Assembly: GCF_001592755.1 (NCBI RefSeq)
Contig: NZ_LUKF01000014.1
Location: 124,841 to 188,840 of the forward strand
DNA from: Bdellovibrio bacteriovorus
Lineage (GTDB): Bacteria; Bdellovibrionota; Bdellovibrionia; Bdellovibrionales; Bdellovibrionaceae
DNA: 64,000 bases
Direction: 5' to 3'
Under the pieces are notes generated by a model. It did not search any database. It was given only the letters and a program-made list of their open reading frames with translations, and was not told the DNA's origin. Shown here one piece after another: positions 34,491-44,838 of this stretch. The number at the start of each line of letters is the position of its first letter. Within the stretch, counting starts at the first letter, position 1. The translations under genes and the position numbers were made by a program.

Positions 34491-37400
34491 CTATTGCACA
34501 TCAAAGATTGGATTTGGAACCATTAATTTGGGATAAGGGACGACACTGTTAAGGCGAGTGTCGTATCTGAAAACTAGATTTCCCACCGCAAATAGGGCGT
34601 AAGGGGATATGACAGAGCCACGGAACTCTCCATAGTAACGACTGTGGACGTTGTGCGCGTTCACACGAAGATGGTCAAAAACCGTCGAGACGCGGAATGA
34701 ATTAATGGTAGGTGCACCAATTTTGGAAGGTTGTTCGCCCCAATAGCCGGCCCATGTCCAACTGTAGTTTGCGAAGTTCGTCATTTGATAGGCGCCATTC
34801 ACGCGGCACATGCTCTCATAGGCGCGTACAATATCTATTAACGTGTTCGTTGCGGGACGATAGACGTTGCGAACATTGGGAACGTAGTTATAGTTCGTAA
34901 CCACACCTGTCCAATTATTGAAAATTTCTTTCGCCATAGCGCACTTCCAAGGATCGACAGAAGCGTCGCAGGCCGTGTAATTCCCGTTAGATACATAATG
35001 CGTGTCGAGGTAAATAGCGTGCTCGGGACGAAGAGGGCAGGTCATATATTCCCATGCTCCCGCATCCTCATTGCTCTTTACTGAAGCCACGGTGCCGCCG
35101 GCGTCACGTAGACCCGACGGGTTGGCGTCATTCACAATTTTTCGAGCATCATTAGCGGCGTTGTTGGAATTTCGAATGTGCGCAAGATCGTAAAGTCCTA
35201 TTCCCATATGCAAGTTGCGTGAGGACGTGATTTGCAACGTGGGAGATGCCGCTCCGCCAATGTAATTGATCGCCGTGCCACGATTTGTTTCGATAAAGAC
35301 GTTCCCTGCGACATAAATAGAACAGCCGACGTCGTCGGTTTGAATATCAGGGTTCTTTAGGTACAAAGTTCCGCTGATGATAATACTGCCGTAACAAACA
35401 ATAGTTCCGTTGTTTCGGACGAAGTCTCCGTATCCATAGTCATGAATTTCTAAACCGCTCAAGCCAGGTTTTGAATTCGGACCTTTATAGACAAATTCAG
35501 TGTCACTTGCAGAAAGCGATGAATCCAACGCCAATATTTCTGCATCAGAAGGAGCACGAATTTTTACGGAGTTCTTTAGAGTAATTCCACCATTTATAGG
35601 AGGCATCGCCGCCATCGTCGTCGGAGCTGCGGCGACTTTCACAAAGCCATCGGTATCCGTTAATAAAGTTCCTTGTGCATCGGCTTCAGGTTCATAATAG
35701 TTCCAAGGGTTCAAAAGAAAACTGCGAAGATTGACGGCAGGTCCGTTGGGCGTTCCGCTCACTTGTTTGATAAAATTTTTATCAGTGACCGTAATGTCAG
35801 GCATGTACAAAGAGCCTGTCACCGTGAAGCCAATGACATTGTTGTCGGCATGATACATGTGCGACGAATTAATCCGTGCAAATCCCAAGATGTTATTGGC
35901 GTTAGTGTAGTTGGCTTGCGAGATACCGAAGTCCATCACAATATCCGCCTGAATATTCGCGTGACACAAAATACAAGAAAGTGGTCTTGAGACTGCGAGC
36001 GCCGGATACATGCTCATCACATAGTTATCGACATGCACTCCAAAAGATTTTGAAACTGTTGTTACTCCGTCACCGACGGTTAAGGTGATCAACGTCGTAT
36101 CTGTCGAGGAAGCATGAGCCGATCCCATCTGCAGAGAAAGTGTTCCCGTAGTCCCACTCACAGAACAGCTGGCCACCGATACATAGTAACCATCTGCCGT
36201 CGTCGCTGAACAAGTCAGAGTTTGAGGATCTGGAAATCCTGCGCCACCTGGATTGGCTGTAAAATTTAAATCAAATATCGCGTTTGCAAAACATTTGTTC
36301 CCGCACTTTTCAGCGGCCGTGCCATTTGTACCCGGCCATGCTGTGATTTGCGGAAGTTCGTCGATAAAGTTCACGGTGACCGCGACGTCGGCCTCAACGA
36401 GATGTCCTGTTGGCAGAACCTGATCCGTGAATTGCACTTTGATATTGCAAGGGCCGCCGTTGTAGTCGGTGGCTCCATCTTTATTGTAGTAATAAGCCGT
36501 CGGAGTATAAGTCAAAGCCCCGGTTGAAGAATCAATAGAAACGCTGCCATAGTCAGAACAACGGGGCGCAGAAGCTGTTCCCAAAGAATAAACACCCGCA
36601 CCTTCTTCATCTGAACTCACAGCCGAATCGTCGAAGAGAACAGTAGCTGAGCTATTTCTATCTAAAGAGGCCGTCGCGGGAACGGTCAAACTTGGAGTGA
36701 TCGTATCGAGTGTGAAACTCACAGTATTACTTTGATTGATATTTCCGGCTTCATCGCGAACCCACATCGTCAAAGTGTGCGTGCCTTCAGCGCCCGTGAC
36801 TGGAACATAATTATTCCCGGCGGCGCAGTTAATCCAAAGTGCATCCGAAAAATCAGGAACATCCGCACCATCTTGAGTGAAGGCCACTTGAAAATAACTG
36901 TCGGGCACCTGGTTTGTGTCATCGCAAGAGGCTACGTCCACGATCACCGGACTGTCTTGAATCGCGTAAGGTAAACTGATTGATGGAGTCGACGGCTCGG
37001 TTTCATCAAAGACATAAGGCAAAGGATACGGATAGCAATAGGTGTTTCCCGCAGCGTCTTCGCTAAGAACGCTCCAAGCGTAAGCACCTTCAACGGTCAG
37101 CGCGTTTCCAAGAGGAAAGTGAAAAGCCCCGGTCACACTGTCGGCTTGGGTATCTGCAAGCTTATCACCCGAACATGTAATAGAATTATAAAGAGTCACA
37201 ATGGCTTTAGGTTCGGTTTGGCCATCAATAATAGGACGAGGATTGGGACTGACGGCCGCAGGAAGAATTGTTGCCGTTCCCGTTACGGGAATCGAGTTGT
37301 CATAATAGACTTCGAAGTTTTCTGATTCGAAAGACTTCTTACCTCTTTCATCTAAGGCTGCGCCTTCGGGAAGATTTAAAATCACACGTCCTTCCGCAAT

Positions 37401-37676
37401 CGGGGTCATCTCGACAAGGTATGAAAAATTATCTAGCTGAGTGATGCTGACGATAGTGGCGTTTTCAGTTTTAAATTCCGTATCCACGATTTTTGTCGGC
37501 GGACGATTGAACTGCACTTTCACTTTTATCGATGCGTTGTTTGTGTAATAAGAGGGAGTCGTCGACTTCAAAGTCGGAACTAAATCGGGATGATTGATGT
37601 CCGCCTTGATACAACCTGAAAGGGTCGCACTAAGCCCGAGTATTATGAATGTTACCGTTACGTTCCATGTATTCAT
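34491..37676 (-). CDS. Giant Ig-like lipoprotein with a single CxxCH motif
   Basis: This 1061-residue exported protein has lipobox LSGC (near residue 22), tandem Ig/cadherin-like domains (roughly 30-560), and a second half of unknown fold rich in Asn, Tyr and Trp (for example NYSWTWAGYWG). Between them is one CILCH (C568-H572), the motif for covalent c-type heme; whether heme is attached is unknown. The C-terminal region has SCRVNGAY and many beta-like stretches, suggesting a surface-displayed beta-rich module. YheU follows. A role in adhesion or electron transfer is inferred only from layout. Confidence 0.78.
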   Translation of the reverse strand: MNTWNVTVTFIILGLSATLSGCIKADINHPDLVPTLKSTTPSYYTNNASIKVKVQFNRPPTKIVDTEFKTENATIVSITQLDNFSYLVEMTPIAEGRVILNLPEGAALDERGKKSFESENFEVYYDNSIPVTGTATILPAAVSPNPRPIIDGQTEPKAIVTLYNSITCSGDKLADTQADSVTGAFHFPLGNALTVEGAYAWSVLSEDAAGNTYCYPYPLPYVFDETEPSTPSISLPYAIQDSPVIVDVASCDDTNQVPDSYFQVAFTQDGADVPDFSDALWINCAAGNNYVPVTGAEGTHTLTMWVRDEAGNINQSNTVSFTLDTITPSLTVPATASLDRNSSATVLFDDSAVSSDEEGAGVYSLGTASAPRCSDYGSVSIDSSTGALTYTPTAYYYNKDGATDYNGGPCNIKVQFTDQVLPTGHLVEADVAVTVNFIDELPQITAWPGTNGTAAEKCGNKCFANAIFDLNFTANPGGAGFPDPQTLTCSATTADGYYVSVASCSVSGTTGTLSLQMGSAHASSTDTTLITLTVGDGVTTVSKSFGVHVDNYVMSMYPALAVSRPLSCILCHANIQADIVMDFGISQANYTNANNILGFARINSSHMYHADNNVIGFTVTGSLYMPDITVTDKNFIKQVSGTPNGPAVNLRSFLLNPWNYYEPEADAQGTLLTDTDGFVKVAAAPTTMAAMPPINGGITLKNSVKIRAPSDAEILALDSSLSASDTEFVYKGPNSKPGLSGLEIHDYGYGDFVRNNGTIVCYGSIIISGTLYLKNPDIQTDDVGCSIYVAGNVFIETNRGTAINYIGGAASPTLQITSSRNLHMGIGLYDLAHIRNSNNAANDARKIVNDANPSGLRDAGGTVASVKSNEDAGAWEYMTCPLRPEHAIYLDTHYVSNGNYTACDASVDPWKCAMAKEIFNNWTGVVTNYNYVPNVRNVYRPATNTLIDIVRAYESMCRVNGAYQMTNFANYSWTWAGYWGEQPSKIGAPTINSFRVSTVFDHLRVNAHNVHSRYYGEFRGSVISPYALFAVGNLVFRYDTRLNSVVPYPKLMVPNPIFDVQ

Positions 37677-37810
37677 AAATTTTCCGAATATGAATACTTA
37701 TCGGCGTTTTCAGAGGGAGGTCTTAATTAAATTCCGGTGAAGAAAGGGCTAGCGTATCACTTTGAGACATTTTCTGTGAAAGCTTACTTCAGAATGAAGA
37801 GACTCGATTT

Positions 37811-38830
37811 TCAGTCGAGAACTTCCACTTCCTTTGAAACGCGAAGCTCATTTGAGACTTTCTGAACCTCGGTTGGATTTTTGATAAGAACGCCGCGAGG
37901 GATCTCTTGCTGAATTTTAAGCTTATGCATCCAAGCTAAGAATTCACGCTCAGGACCTCGGCAAATCATCTGACGATCTTTGCCTTTTTCCTCTAAACGA
38001 TCACCCACTACGCGGGCCGCGGTTATGACTTCAGGACGCGTTTTTCTCATCAACAAATAGCTCATTGTCAGGGTGCGGTTTTTCATCGGAAGCTGCTCTT
38101 CCATTTTTAAAAACCATTCCGGTGCTTGAAAGTGAACGCGGTCATGACACCAGTCATGCTTTGATTGAGTCAAGAGCGGACAAGGTCCCTCATGCGTGCA
38201 AGGCGCCCAGACATGATAGCCGTTTTCTAAAAGCTTCTGACGGAGTTGTAAAAGCTTTCGACCATCTTGTTGCGTTGAAGGTTCTACCAACATCAAGGCT
38301 TCGCACTGATAAGCCCAATCCGGAATATCTGAAAGCTCGGTCAAAGAATAAGAAAAGACCGCCAAAGTTTTTTTAGGATCTTTTAAGCGGGGAGCACTGA
38401 AGGTGCGCTGCCATTCTTCGGCTTTGAATTGAGGAAAGTAAGTTTCGATAATTTTTTGAGGTTCACTCGCTCGCTCAACAAGGTGAAATTGCAGAGCATG
38501 CTTTTGTGAAATGCTTAAAGAAGCTGTCGCTAGGCCCGCGCCGAAATCAACAACACGCTCAAGACCGGCGAAGAAATTTCTTTTGTCGGCTTCTTCGATA
38601 ATGCCTGCAAGACGAGTGGAGTTTAGCGGCAAGTAATAACAAAGATAGGCCACTTGTGCCCAGGATTCATGCCAAGGGGTTACGTCCTCAGGTTTATGAA
38701 TGAAATAGTCAGATAAAGCCAGAACACATTTTGCGAGGGCTTTAGAGTCCTGCAAAGACAATTTATAGCTCGCTAAAGCTTTGGTAATAGATTCTTGAAA
38801 TGAAGCTGGAAAAGTAAACTGTCTTTGCAT
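37811..38830 (-). CDS. Rsm22-like small-ribosomal-subunit methyltransferase family protein
   Basis: The 339-residue protein has a Rossmann SAM domain, VVDFGAGLATASLSI near residue 85-100, and the Rsm22 hallmark APCTHEGPCPLL then HDWCHDRVHF. The cysteines of the latter are thought to bind an Fe-S cluster in relatives. Mitochondrial Rsm22/METTL17 acts in small-subunit assembly; bacterial homologues are presumed to be similar. It lies 9 nt after the GT9 gene on the same strand and may be in the gcvP operon. The hairpin at 37802-37820 lacks a T tract. Confidence 0.85.
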   Translation of the reverse strand: MQRQFTFPASFQESITKALASYKLSLQDSKALAKCVLALSDYFIHKPEDVTPWHESWAQVAYLCYYLPLNSTRLAGIIEEADKRNFFAGLERVVDFGAGLATASLSISQKHALQFHLVERASEPQKIIETYFPQFKAEEWQRTFSAPRLKDPKKTLAVFSYSLTELSDIPDWAYQCEALMLVEPSTQQDGRKLLQLRQKLLENGYHVWAPCTHEGPCPLLTQSKHDWCHDRVHFQAPEWFLKMEEQLPMKNRTLTMSYLLMRKTRPEVITAARVVGDRLEEKGKDRQMICRGPEREFLAWMHKLKIQQEIPRGVLIKNPTEVQKVSNELRVSKEVEVLD

Positions 38831-38839
38831 GCTGATATT

Positions 38840-39826
38840 TTAAAGCGAAGACAAAGCTTTTAGCAAATCTTCGACAGAAATCTCGTCCATGCAGCGAGGA
38901 TCGACGTTATCCTGATCCTGACTGTGAGGCATAAAGATGCGAACGTGAGGGCCTCTAGCAGCCCAACGGCGAGGATGTTGAACGCGAACTGGACTGTAAA
39001 TACCTAAAACGTTAGCGCCTAAAGAGGCTGCCATGTGCGCTACACCCGTACTAGGAACCACGACGGCCTTTGAATTTTTTAAAACCGTAAAAAGCTCTGT
39101 TGCTTTCAATTGATTCTGTAAGGATAAAACTTGCGAGTCGCCAGCGAAGCGTTCTTTGATTTCTTTCAACCAAGGTTCATCGGCTGCGGTGCCCGTCAGA
39201 ACGATTTGATAGTTCTTCTTTGCTTCGACAATGAACTCGATGTACTTCGCAATCGGCCAATTTAAAGCCGAACCGGCCATGCCCGGATGAACTACAACGT
39301 ATTTCCCAGAGATCAATCCATGTTTGGCTAACAGCTCTGGATTCATGGGTGCAACAAGCTTTAATTCGGGAGTTTTTTCTTGCGTGATTTCTTCATTCAC
39401 ACGAAAGGCGTGCAGAAGCAGGTCCAAGTTGTAATCGGATTCGTGTTGTACAGCTTGGCTGCGGCGTTGGCGCAGACCACGATTTAAAAATAAGAAACTA
39501 TGCCATTGAGATTTAACACCCGCACGCACCGGAACATTTTCCGCCCAAAGCGCATAGCTGACCCACCAGGGGGCTTGAAAACTCACGGCCACATCGGGTT
39601 TAAAGTCTTTTAAAAATGAACGTAAAGACTGGAGGGACGTCTTCCAATCTTCTTTGGAAAGCTCAAGGTACTTTCTTTTGGGGTCTGCATTGTCGGGAAC
39701 AAATCCCAAACCTTTAGAGATCACCCAATGAACATCGCGGTCTTTTAAAAAAGAAACCTGATCAACACACATGGTGCAGATCAGGTCGCCAATTTTATCA
39801 AGTCGGATAAGAAGAACCTTTTTCAC
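38840..39826 (-). CDS. Glycosyltransferase family 9 (heptosyltransferase-like)
   Basis: The 328-residue GT-B enzyme shows VLLIRLDKIGDLICTM at its N-terminus (the RxDxxGD motif of heptosyltransferases), AVSFQAP and the C-terminal VVPSTGVAHMAASLGANVLGIYSP. It probably adds heptose or another sugar to the LPS core. It sits immediately downstream of gcvP (3-nt gap), and the Rsm22-like gene follows, suggesting one transcript of unrelated genes. The acceptor sugar is not identifiable from sequence. Confidence 0.88.
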   Translation of the reverse strand: MKKVLLIRLDKIGDLICTMCVDQVSFLKDRDVHWVISKGLGFVPDNADPKRKYLELSKEDWKTSLQSLRSFLKDFKPDVAVSFQAPWWVSYALWAENVPVRAGVKSQWHSFLFLNRGLRQRRSQAVQHESDYNLDLLLHAFRVNEEITQEKTPELKLVAPMNPELLAKHGLISGKYVVVHPGMAGSALNWPIAKYIEFIVEAKKNYQIVLTGTAADEPWLKEIKERFAGDSQVLSLQNQLKATELFTVLKNSKAVVVPSTGVAHMAASLGANVLGIYSPVRVQHPRRWAARGPHVRIFMPHSQDQDNVDPRCMDEISVEDLLKALSSL

Positions 39827-39829
39827 TTC

Positions 39830-42703
39830 TTAAGTGTATTCTTCCACAGAAGGGCAAGAGCAAATTAAGTTTCTGTCACCGTACGCATTATCCACGCGTC
39901 CAACAACAGGCCAGAACTTGTTCGTGCGCAACCACTCAACAGGGTAAACCGCTTCTTCGCGAGAGTACGGATGATTCCATTCAGGTTTCATCAACATCTG
40001 CGCCGTGTGCGGAGCATTTTTAAGAGCATTGTTTTCTTTATCGATCTTGCCCGTTTCAATCGCCGTGATCTCCTTACGGATAGTCACCATGGATTCAATG
40101 AAACGATCGAGTTCTTTTTTAGACTCAGACTCTGTCGGCTCGATCATCAAAGTTCCCGCAACCGGGAAGCTCATTGTCGGAGCATGGAAACCAAAGTCCA
40201 TCAAACGTTTTGCAACGTCTGTCACGTCAACGCCCGAAGTTTTCTTAATCTCGCGCACGTCCACGATACATTCGTGAGCCACAAGACCGTTTTTACCTTT
40301 GTAAAGAACAGGGAAGTGAGCTTCCAATTTCTTCGCGATGTAGTTTGCACTCAAGATACTTACTAAAGTGGCTTTGCGAAGACCTTCGGCTCCCATCATT
40401 GTGATGTAAGCCCAAGAAATCGGAAGAATGCTGGCGCTGCCCCAAGGAGCGGACGTCGTTGCACTGATGCCAGTTTTAGGACCCGCTTCAGGAACCAAAG
40501 AGTGTGTCGGCAAGAAATCTTTCAAGTGAGCCGCAACACCGATAGGACCTACACCCGGACCGCCACCACCGTGAGGGATTGAGAATGTTTTATGCAAGTT
40601 CATGTGAGAAACGTCAGGTCCAAACACACCGGGACGGCACATGCCCACAAGAGCATTCATGTTAGCGCCATCCATGTAAACTTGTCCGCCGTTGTCGTGA
40701 ACGATTTTACAAATCTCAACGATACCTTCTTCAAACACACCGTGAGTCGAAGGGTATGTGATCATAAGTGCTGCCAAGTTGTCGCGATGTTGTTCGGCTT
40801 TCGCTTTAAGATCGCTGACATCAACGTTCCCTTGATCGTCACACGCCACCACCACGACTTGCATATTCACAAGAGCCGCGGACGCTGGATTTGTTCCGTG
40901 TGCAGAAGATGGAATCAAGCAGATGTTACGGTGACCTTGACCACGAGATTGGTGGTACTTACGAATCACCAAAAGACCCGCGTATTCACCTTGAGAACCC
41001 GCATTCGGTTGCAAGCTCACAGCGGCAAAGCCGGTGATGTCGCAAAGTTTTTTCTCGAGGTCATGAATCATCTCGATTAAGCCCGCTGCTTGCGCTGTGG
41101 GCGCAAACGGGTGAAGCTTGCTGATTTCAGGCCATGAAACTGGTACAAGCTCTGTCGTCGCATTCAACTTCATCGTGCAAGATCCCAATGGAATCATCGA
41201 GTGAGTCAATGTGATGTCTTTGTTTTGCAAGTGATGGATGTAACGAAGCATCTCTGTTTCACTGTGATGAGAGTGGAACACTGGATGAGTCATGTAAGTT
41301 GAAGTGCGTGTCAGTTTCGCAGGCACTTCTACATCTTTCATCGCTTCATCGATAGATAGAGCCGAGAAAGGAGCGGCATTGCCACCATTGAAAGCGGCCC
41401 AGATCATCTCAACATCTTCTAAAGAAGTTGTTTCGTTCAAAGAAATACCCAGCTTGCCGTTACCGAAGTTACGGAAGTTCATCTGCATTTTTTCAGCTTG
41501 AGCAATGATCGCGGCTGCTTTGTCTGTCGTCACCGTCACAGTGTCGAAGAACGCATTCTTAGAAACATTCAAACCCAATTTGTTCAAACCTTCAGCCAAG
41601 ATGCCAGTCAAGCGCTGAACACGAAGAGCGATCTTTTTAAGACCTTCTGGTCCGTGGTAAACCGCATACATCGAAGCCATATTCGCTAGCAACACTTGCG
41701 CTGTACAAATATTCGAAGTCGCTTTTTCACGGCGGATGTGCTGTTCACGAGTTTGCAAAGCCAAACGCAAAGCCATTTTACCTTGAGAGTCTACACTGAC
41801 ACCCACAAGACGACCTGGCATCAAACGTTTGTAAGCATCTTTTGTTGCCAAGAACCCTGCGTGAGGGCCACCGAATCCAAGTGGTACACCAAAGCGTTGT
41901 GAGTTACCCACAACCATGTCAGCGCCCCACTCACCCGGAGGAGTTAACAAAGTCATCGCCAATAAATCAACCGATGCTGTGACGAGAGCGCCATGGTCTT
42001 TGTACTTTTTAGTAAGATCTGCGTAGTCTTCAACCACACCGCTTGTATTTGGATACTGGAAGAACACGCCGAAAACAGGTTTTGCAAAATCATATTTCGC
42101 TGGATCCATCACGATCATCTCAAAGCCCAGAGGCTCTGCGCGCGTGCCCATAACTTCGATCACATGAGGGTGCATCTCAGGTGATACGATGAAAGCATTT
42201 GCTTTGTTTTTGCAAAGAGAGTGCGCCATGAACATCGCTTCGGCGGCGGCTGTTCCTTCATCAAGCAAAGAGGCATTTGAAATTTCCATACCGGAAAGAT
42301 CGCTGATCATAGTTTGGAAATTCAAAAGAGCTTCCAAGCGACCTTGCGAGATTTCTGGTTGATAAGGAGTGTACGCCGTATACCAAACAGGGTTTTCAAA
42401 GATGTTTCTTTGAATCACTGTCGGTGTGATTGTGTCGTGATAGCCCATGCCGATGTAATTTTTGAAAACTTTGTTTTTTGAAACCATTTGTTTCAAATGA
42501 TTCAAAAGACCGTATTCAGAAATTCCCGGACCCACATCGGCGTAATTGTGCTGAGTGCGAATCTGTTGAGGAATAACTTTGTCAGCCATTTGATCCAAAG
42601 AATTAAAACCTAAAGTTTTAAGCATCTCGTGGATGTCTGAATCAGTGGGACCAATGTGACGGGGGATAAATTCGTTCTTAGAAGAAAGATCGGCAATTTT
42701 CAT
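39830..42703 (-). CDS. gcvP: Glycine dehydrogenase (decarboxylating), P protein, fused single-chain form
   Basis: This 957-residue PLP enzyme is the P protein of the glycine cleavage system. The N- and C-halves are fused as in E. coli. The PLP Lys is K705 in [29 protein letters not shown] is the usual N-terminus. The ATG at 42703 has GAGGTGC 3-9 nt upstream; an in-frame GTG at 42709 would add two residues. It is about 8 kb from gcvTH on the same strand. No glycine-type riboswitch is visible in the 95-nt gap upstream to the MFS gene. Confidence 0.96.
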   Translation of the reverse strand: MKIADLSSKNEFIPRHIGPTDSDIHEMLKTLGFNSLDQMADKVIPQQIRTQHNYADVGPGISEYGLLNHLKQMVSKNKVFKNYIGMGYHDTITPTVIQRNIFENPVWYTAYTPYQPEISQGRLEALLNFQTMISDLSGMEISNASLLDEGTAAAEAMFMAHSLCKNKANAFIVSPEMHPHVIEVMGTRAEPLGFEMIVMDPAKYDFAKPVFGVFFQYPNTSGVVEDYADLTKKYKDHGALVTASVDLLAMTLLTPPGEWGADMVVGNSQRFGVPLGFGGPHAGFLATKDAYKRLMPGRLVGVSVDSQGKMALRLALQTREQHIRREKATSNICTAQVLLANMASMYAVYHGPEGLKKIALRVQRLTGILAEGLNKLGLNVSKNAFFDTVTVTTDKAAAIIAQAEKMQMNFRNFGNGKLGISLNETTSLEDVEMIWAAFNGGNAAPFSALSIDEAMKDVEVPAKLTRTSTYMTHPVFHSHHSETEMLRYIHHLQNKDITLTHSMIPLGSCTMKLNATTELVPVSWPEISKLHPFAPTAQAAGLIEMIHDLEKKLCDITGFAAVSLQPNAGSQGEYAGLLVIRKYHQSRGQGHRNICLIPSSAHGTNPASAALVNMQVVVVACDDQGNVDVSDLKAKAEQHRDNLAALMITYPSTHGVFEEGIVEICKIVHDNGGQVYMDGANMNALVGMCRPGVFGPDVSHMNLHKTFSIPHGGGGPGVGPIGVAAHLKDFLPTHSLVPEAGPKTGISATTSAPWGSASILPISWAYITMMGAEGLRKATLVSILSANYIAKKLEAHFPVLYKGKNGLVAHECIVDVREIKKTSGVDVTDVAKRLMDFGFHAPTMSFPVAGTLMIEPTESESKKELDRFIESMVTIRKEITAIETGKIDKENNALKNAPHTAQMLMKPEWNHPYSREEAVYPVEWLRTNKFWPVVGRVDNAYGDRNLICSCPSVEEYT

Positions 42704-42804
42704 GTGCACCTCTATAACGCCGTCGAGACTAGCACAGGCCCCCTTAGGAATGAACGATTTGTAAGGGGAGCACTGGGGCTAATGCAAGGCGAAATGGGTG
42801 TATT

Positions 42805-43989
42805 TTACGCTAGTTTTGTCGAAGCCGCTCGTCTTTTCTGACCTCTCTGAAAAAGCAGGGTCGCACCTAAGCAAAAACCCAGACCGCCCAAGGAAACGGC
42901 AGGCCATCGGCCTAAGCTCCATAGCAGAGAACCAATATATGAGCCTAGAGCGCCACCGACGAAATAGCTGAAGATGTAAATCGAGCTTAAACGTGAGCGA
43001 GCTTCAGCGGAGACTTCGAACATGCGAGTTTGGTTTGAAATATGGGCTACCTGAATGCCCAAATCCAGAATAAGAACTCCTAGGATTACGCCGACGACGG
43101 CCGTAGATGAAACCGCTAAAATCGCAAATGCCGCCATTGCGCAGTAAAGACCTAAGCGGATGGTCGCTGCGGGTCCTTTTTTATCGGCATAGCGTCCTGC
43201 TAAAGGCGCAGCAAAGGCACCAATCATTCCCAAAGCACCAAAAAGACCGATGGTTTGCGGCGTGTATCTGAAAGGCTCGCCTTCAAGCAAGAATGTCAAA
43301 GTGGTCCAAAAAGCTGAAAACGATCCAAAAAGAATCGCGCCCATCAAGGCCGCTTCGCGAACTGTCGCATGCGTTTTTACTAAATCCCAAGTGGAAGAAA
43401 GCAGTGCTTTGTAAGTGCCGTGGAAGTGAGACTCTGCTGCAGGTAAAGCCCATTGAGTGATGATGGCTAAGATCAGATTCACCGAACCTGCGAAAATGAA
43501 AACCATCTTCCAGCCAAAATTTTCTGCCACAAATCCCGCTAAAGTTCGCGCCATTAAGGAGCCAATCAGAATTCCTGACAGCACAATACCGACGATACGT
43601 CCTCGCTCTTCAGGCTTTGCTAAATTTGCTGAAAACGAAATCAACACTGTCGCTGAGACATTGAAGAATCCCATGATGAAGCTAAGAATACCCAAAGTTA
43701 AAATGTTGGGACTGACGGCTAAAGAGATCGCAAAAAGTCCCGCGACCATCATACTTGCTTGCATCAGACGACGTCGTTCGACCATGTCACCAAGCGGTAC
43801 AAGAAACAAAATTCCCAAAGCGTACCCGATCAGGGTGAAAGCCGGCACCATTGAGACAGACTTCTCACTCACCGCGAATTCACGCGCTAACATTCCTAGT
43901 AAAGGTTGATTGTAGTAGAGGTTGCTGACGACAAGAGCGCAAGCAACGAACATGAAGGATACTTGAAATCGAGAAAGACCTTGGCCCAT
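42805..43989 (-). CDS. MFS transporter (DHA1-like, YnfM/YygY-type)
   Basis: This is a 394-residue, 12-helix inner-membrane carrier. FACALVVSNLYYNQPLLGMLAREF is the typical first helix of a group of arabinose/inner-membrane efflux MFS proteins. Motif A appears as VPLGDMVERRRLM. A C-terminal basic tail (QRGQKRRAASTK) follows. The substrate is unknown. gcvP lies upstream of it in genome coordinates but downstream in transcription, with a 101-nt gap and no terminator between, so read-through to gcvP is possible. Confidence 0.85.
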   Translation of the reverse strand: MGQGLSRFQVSFMFVACALVVSNLYYNQPLLGMLAREFAVSEKSVSMVPAFTLIGYALGILFLVPLGDMVERRRLMQASMMVAGLFAISLAVSPNILTLGILSFIMGFFNVSATVLISFSANLAKPEERGRIVGIVLSGILIGSLMARTLAGFVAENFGWKMVFIFAGSVNLILAIITQWALPAAESHFHGTYKALLSSTWDLVKTHATVREAALMGAILFGSFSAFWTTLTFLLEGEPFRYTPQTIGLFGALGMIGAFAAPLAGRYADKKGPAATIRLGLYCAMAAFAILAVSSTAVVGVILGVLILDLGIQVAHISNQTRMFEVSAEARSRLSSIYIFSYFVGGALGSYIGSLLWSLGRWPAVSLGGLGFCLGATLLFQRGQKRRAASTKLA

Positions 43990-44025
43990 CTCTTGGTGTT
44001 AATCCATATTCAGAAGAAGAACAAG

Positions 44026-44772
44026 CTAGATTCCCAATTCAGAATGACATTCGGAAATGACTTGCTTACGAGATTTTAAACCTCGCTCGCAGGAGCGAGT
44101 AAGTTCACGCAGGATTTTCAGTTTCTCGTTATCTTGTTTCGCTGTTTCAATGCGATCTGAAAACGAAGTCGCCTCTTTAAGGACGGCAGTTTGAAGTTGC
44201 ACTGCCAACGCGAGTTTTTGTGTGGTTGTCTCTGCATTGGCCGCTTCAATTTGCGAAAGAACATTACGGAAAGAAACGGGAAAAAGAGCCGAAAGCAAGC
44301 CGACTTCTTCTAGCTTCACTCGGAAAATAGGATCGGTAAAGGCGCGGGCGCCTTCGTTTTTATAGTAATGTACTAAGTACTGTGTGCGCTCATTCGTTAA
44401 ACGCTCTCGATCCATGTAAGAAGGATTGCAAAGCACCGAGCAGATCTCAGGCATGTTTTTTTGTGCAATGGAAGAAGCTAGTTCGTCAAAAAGATTTAAC
44501 TCTGTCACATAGTTATGACCAATGTGAGTGAGTTCTCGAAGATTGGGATTCACATCGGTATTTTTGCCTTCGCCATCTAAAGGCAATGTCGGCATCATGG
44601 TCGCTTTGGCGACAGGCATTTTTTTAGAAGACTTCAACGGCTCGGGACGGGTGGCTTTACTCAGTTGATCGATGGCTAAGTAAGACAAAGCCGTGACGCT
44701 AAGAAGGGCGCAGGTGATCGCACCCAATACAAAGAACAAAACATATTTTAAAAGCCGTTTTACAAAGCGCAT
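44026..44772 (-). CDS. Membrane-anchored protein, unknown
   Basis: The 248-residue protein has one N-terminal transmembrane helix after a basic start (MRFVKRLLKY; then VLFFVLGAITCALLSVTALSYL). The remainder is helical and charged, with cysteines in EICSVLCNPS and SCERGLKSRKQVISECHS. It is likely a periplasmic domain tethered to the inner membrane. It lies next to the glutaminase-like gene in the same direction (66-nt gap). No family is recognised. Confidence 0.6.
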   Translation of the reverse strand: MRFVKRLLKYVLFFVLGAITCALLSVTALSYLAIDQLSKATRPEPLKSSKKMPVAKATMMPTLPLDGEGKNTDVNPNLRELTHIGHNYVTELNLFDELASSIAQKNMPEICSVLCNPSYMDRERLTNERTQYLVHYYKNEGARAFTDPIFRVKLEEVGLLSALFPVSFRNVLSQIEAANAETTTQKLALAVQLQTAVLKEATSFSDRIETAKQDNEKLKILRELTRSCERGLKSRKQVISECHSELGI

Positions 44773-44838
44773 GGCATCTTGAAACTAACAGAAGGGGACA
44801 GGGCTGTCAGCACAGACCACGACCTGCGTAGAGACTTT

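Noticed and set aside
42704-42804. Glycine riboswitch ahead of gcvP
   Set aside because: The 101-nt gap lacks the usual tandem glycine-aptamer core and is too short for it.
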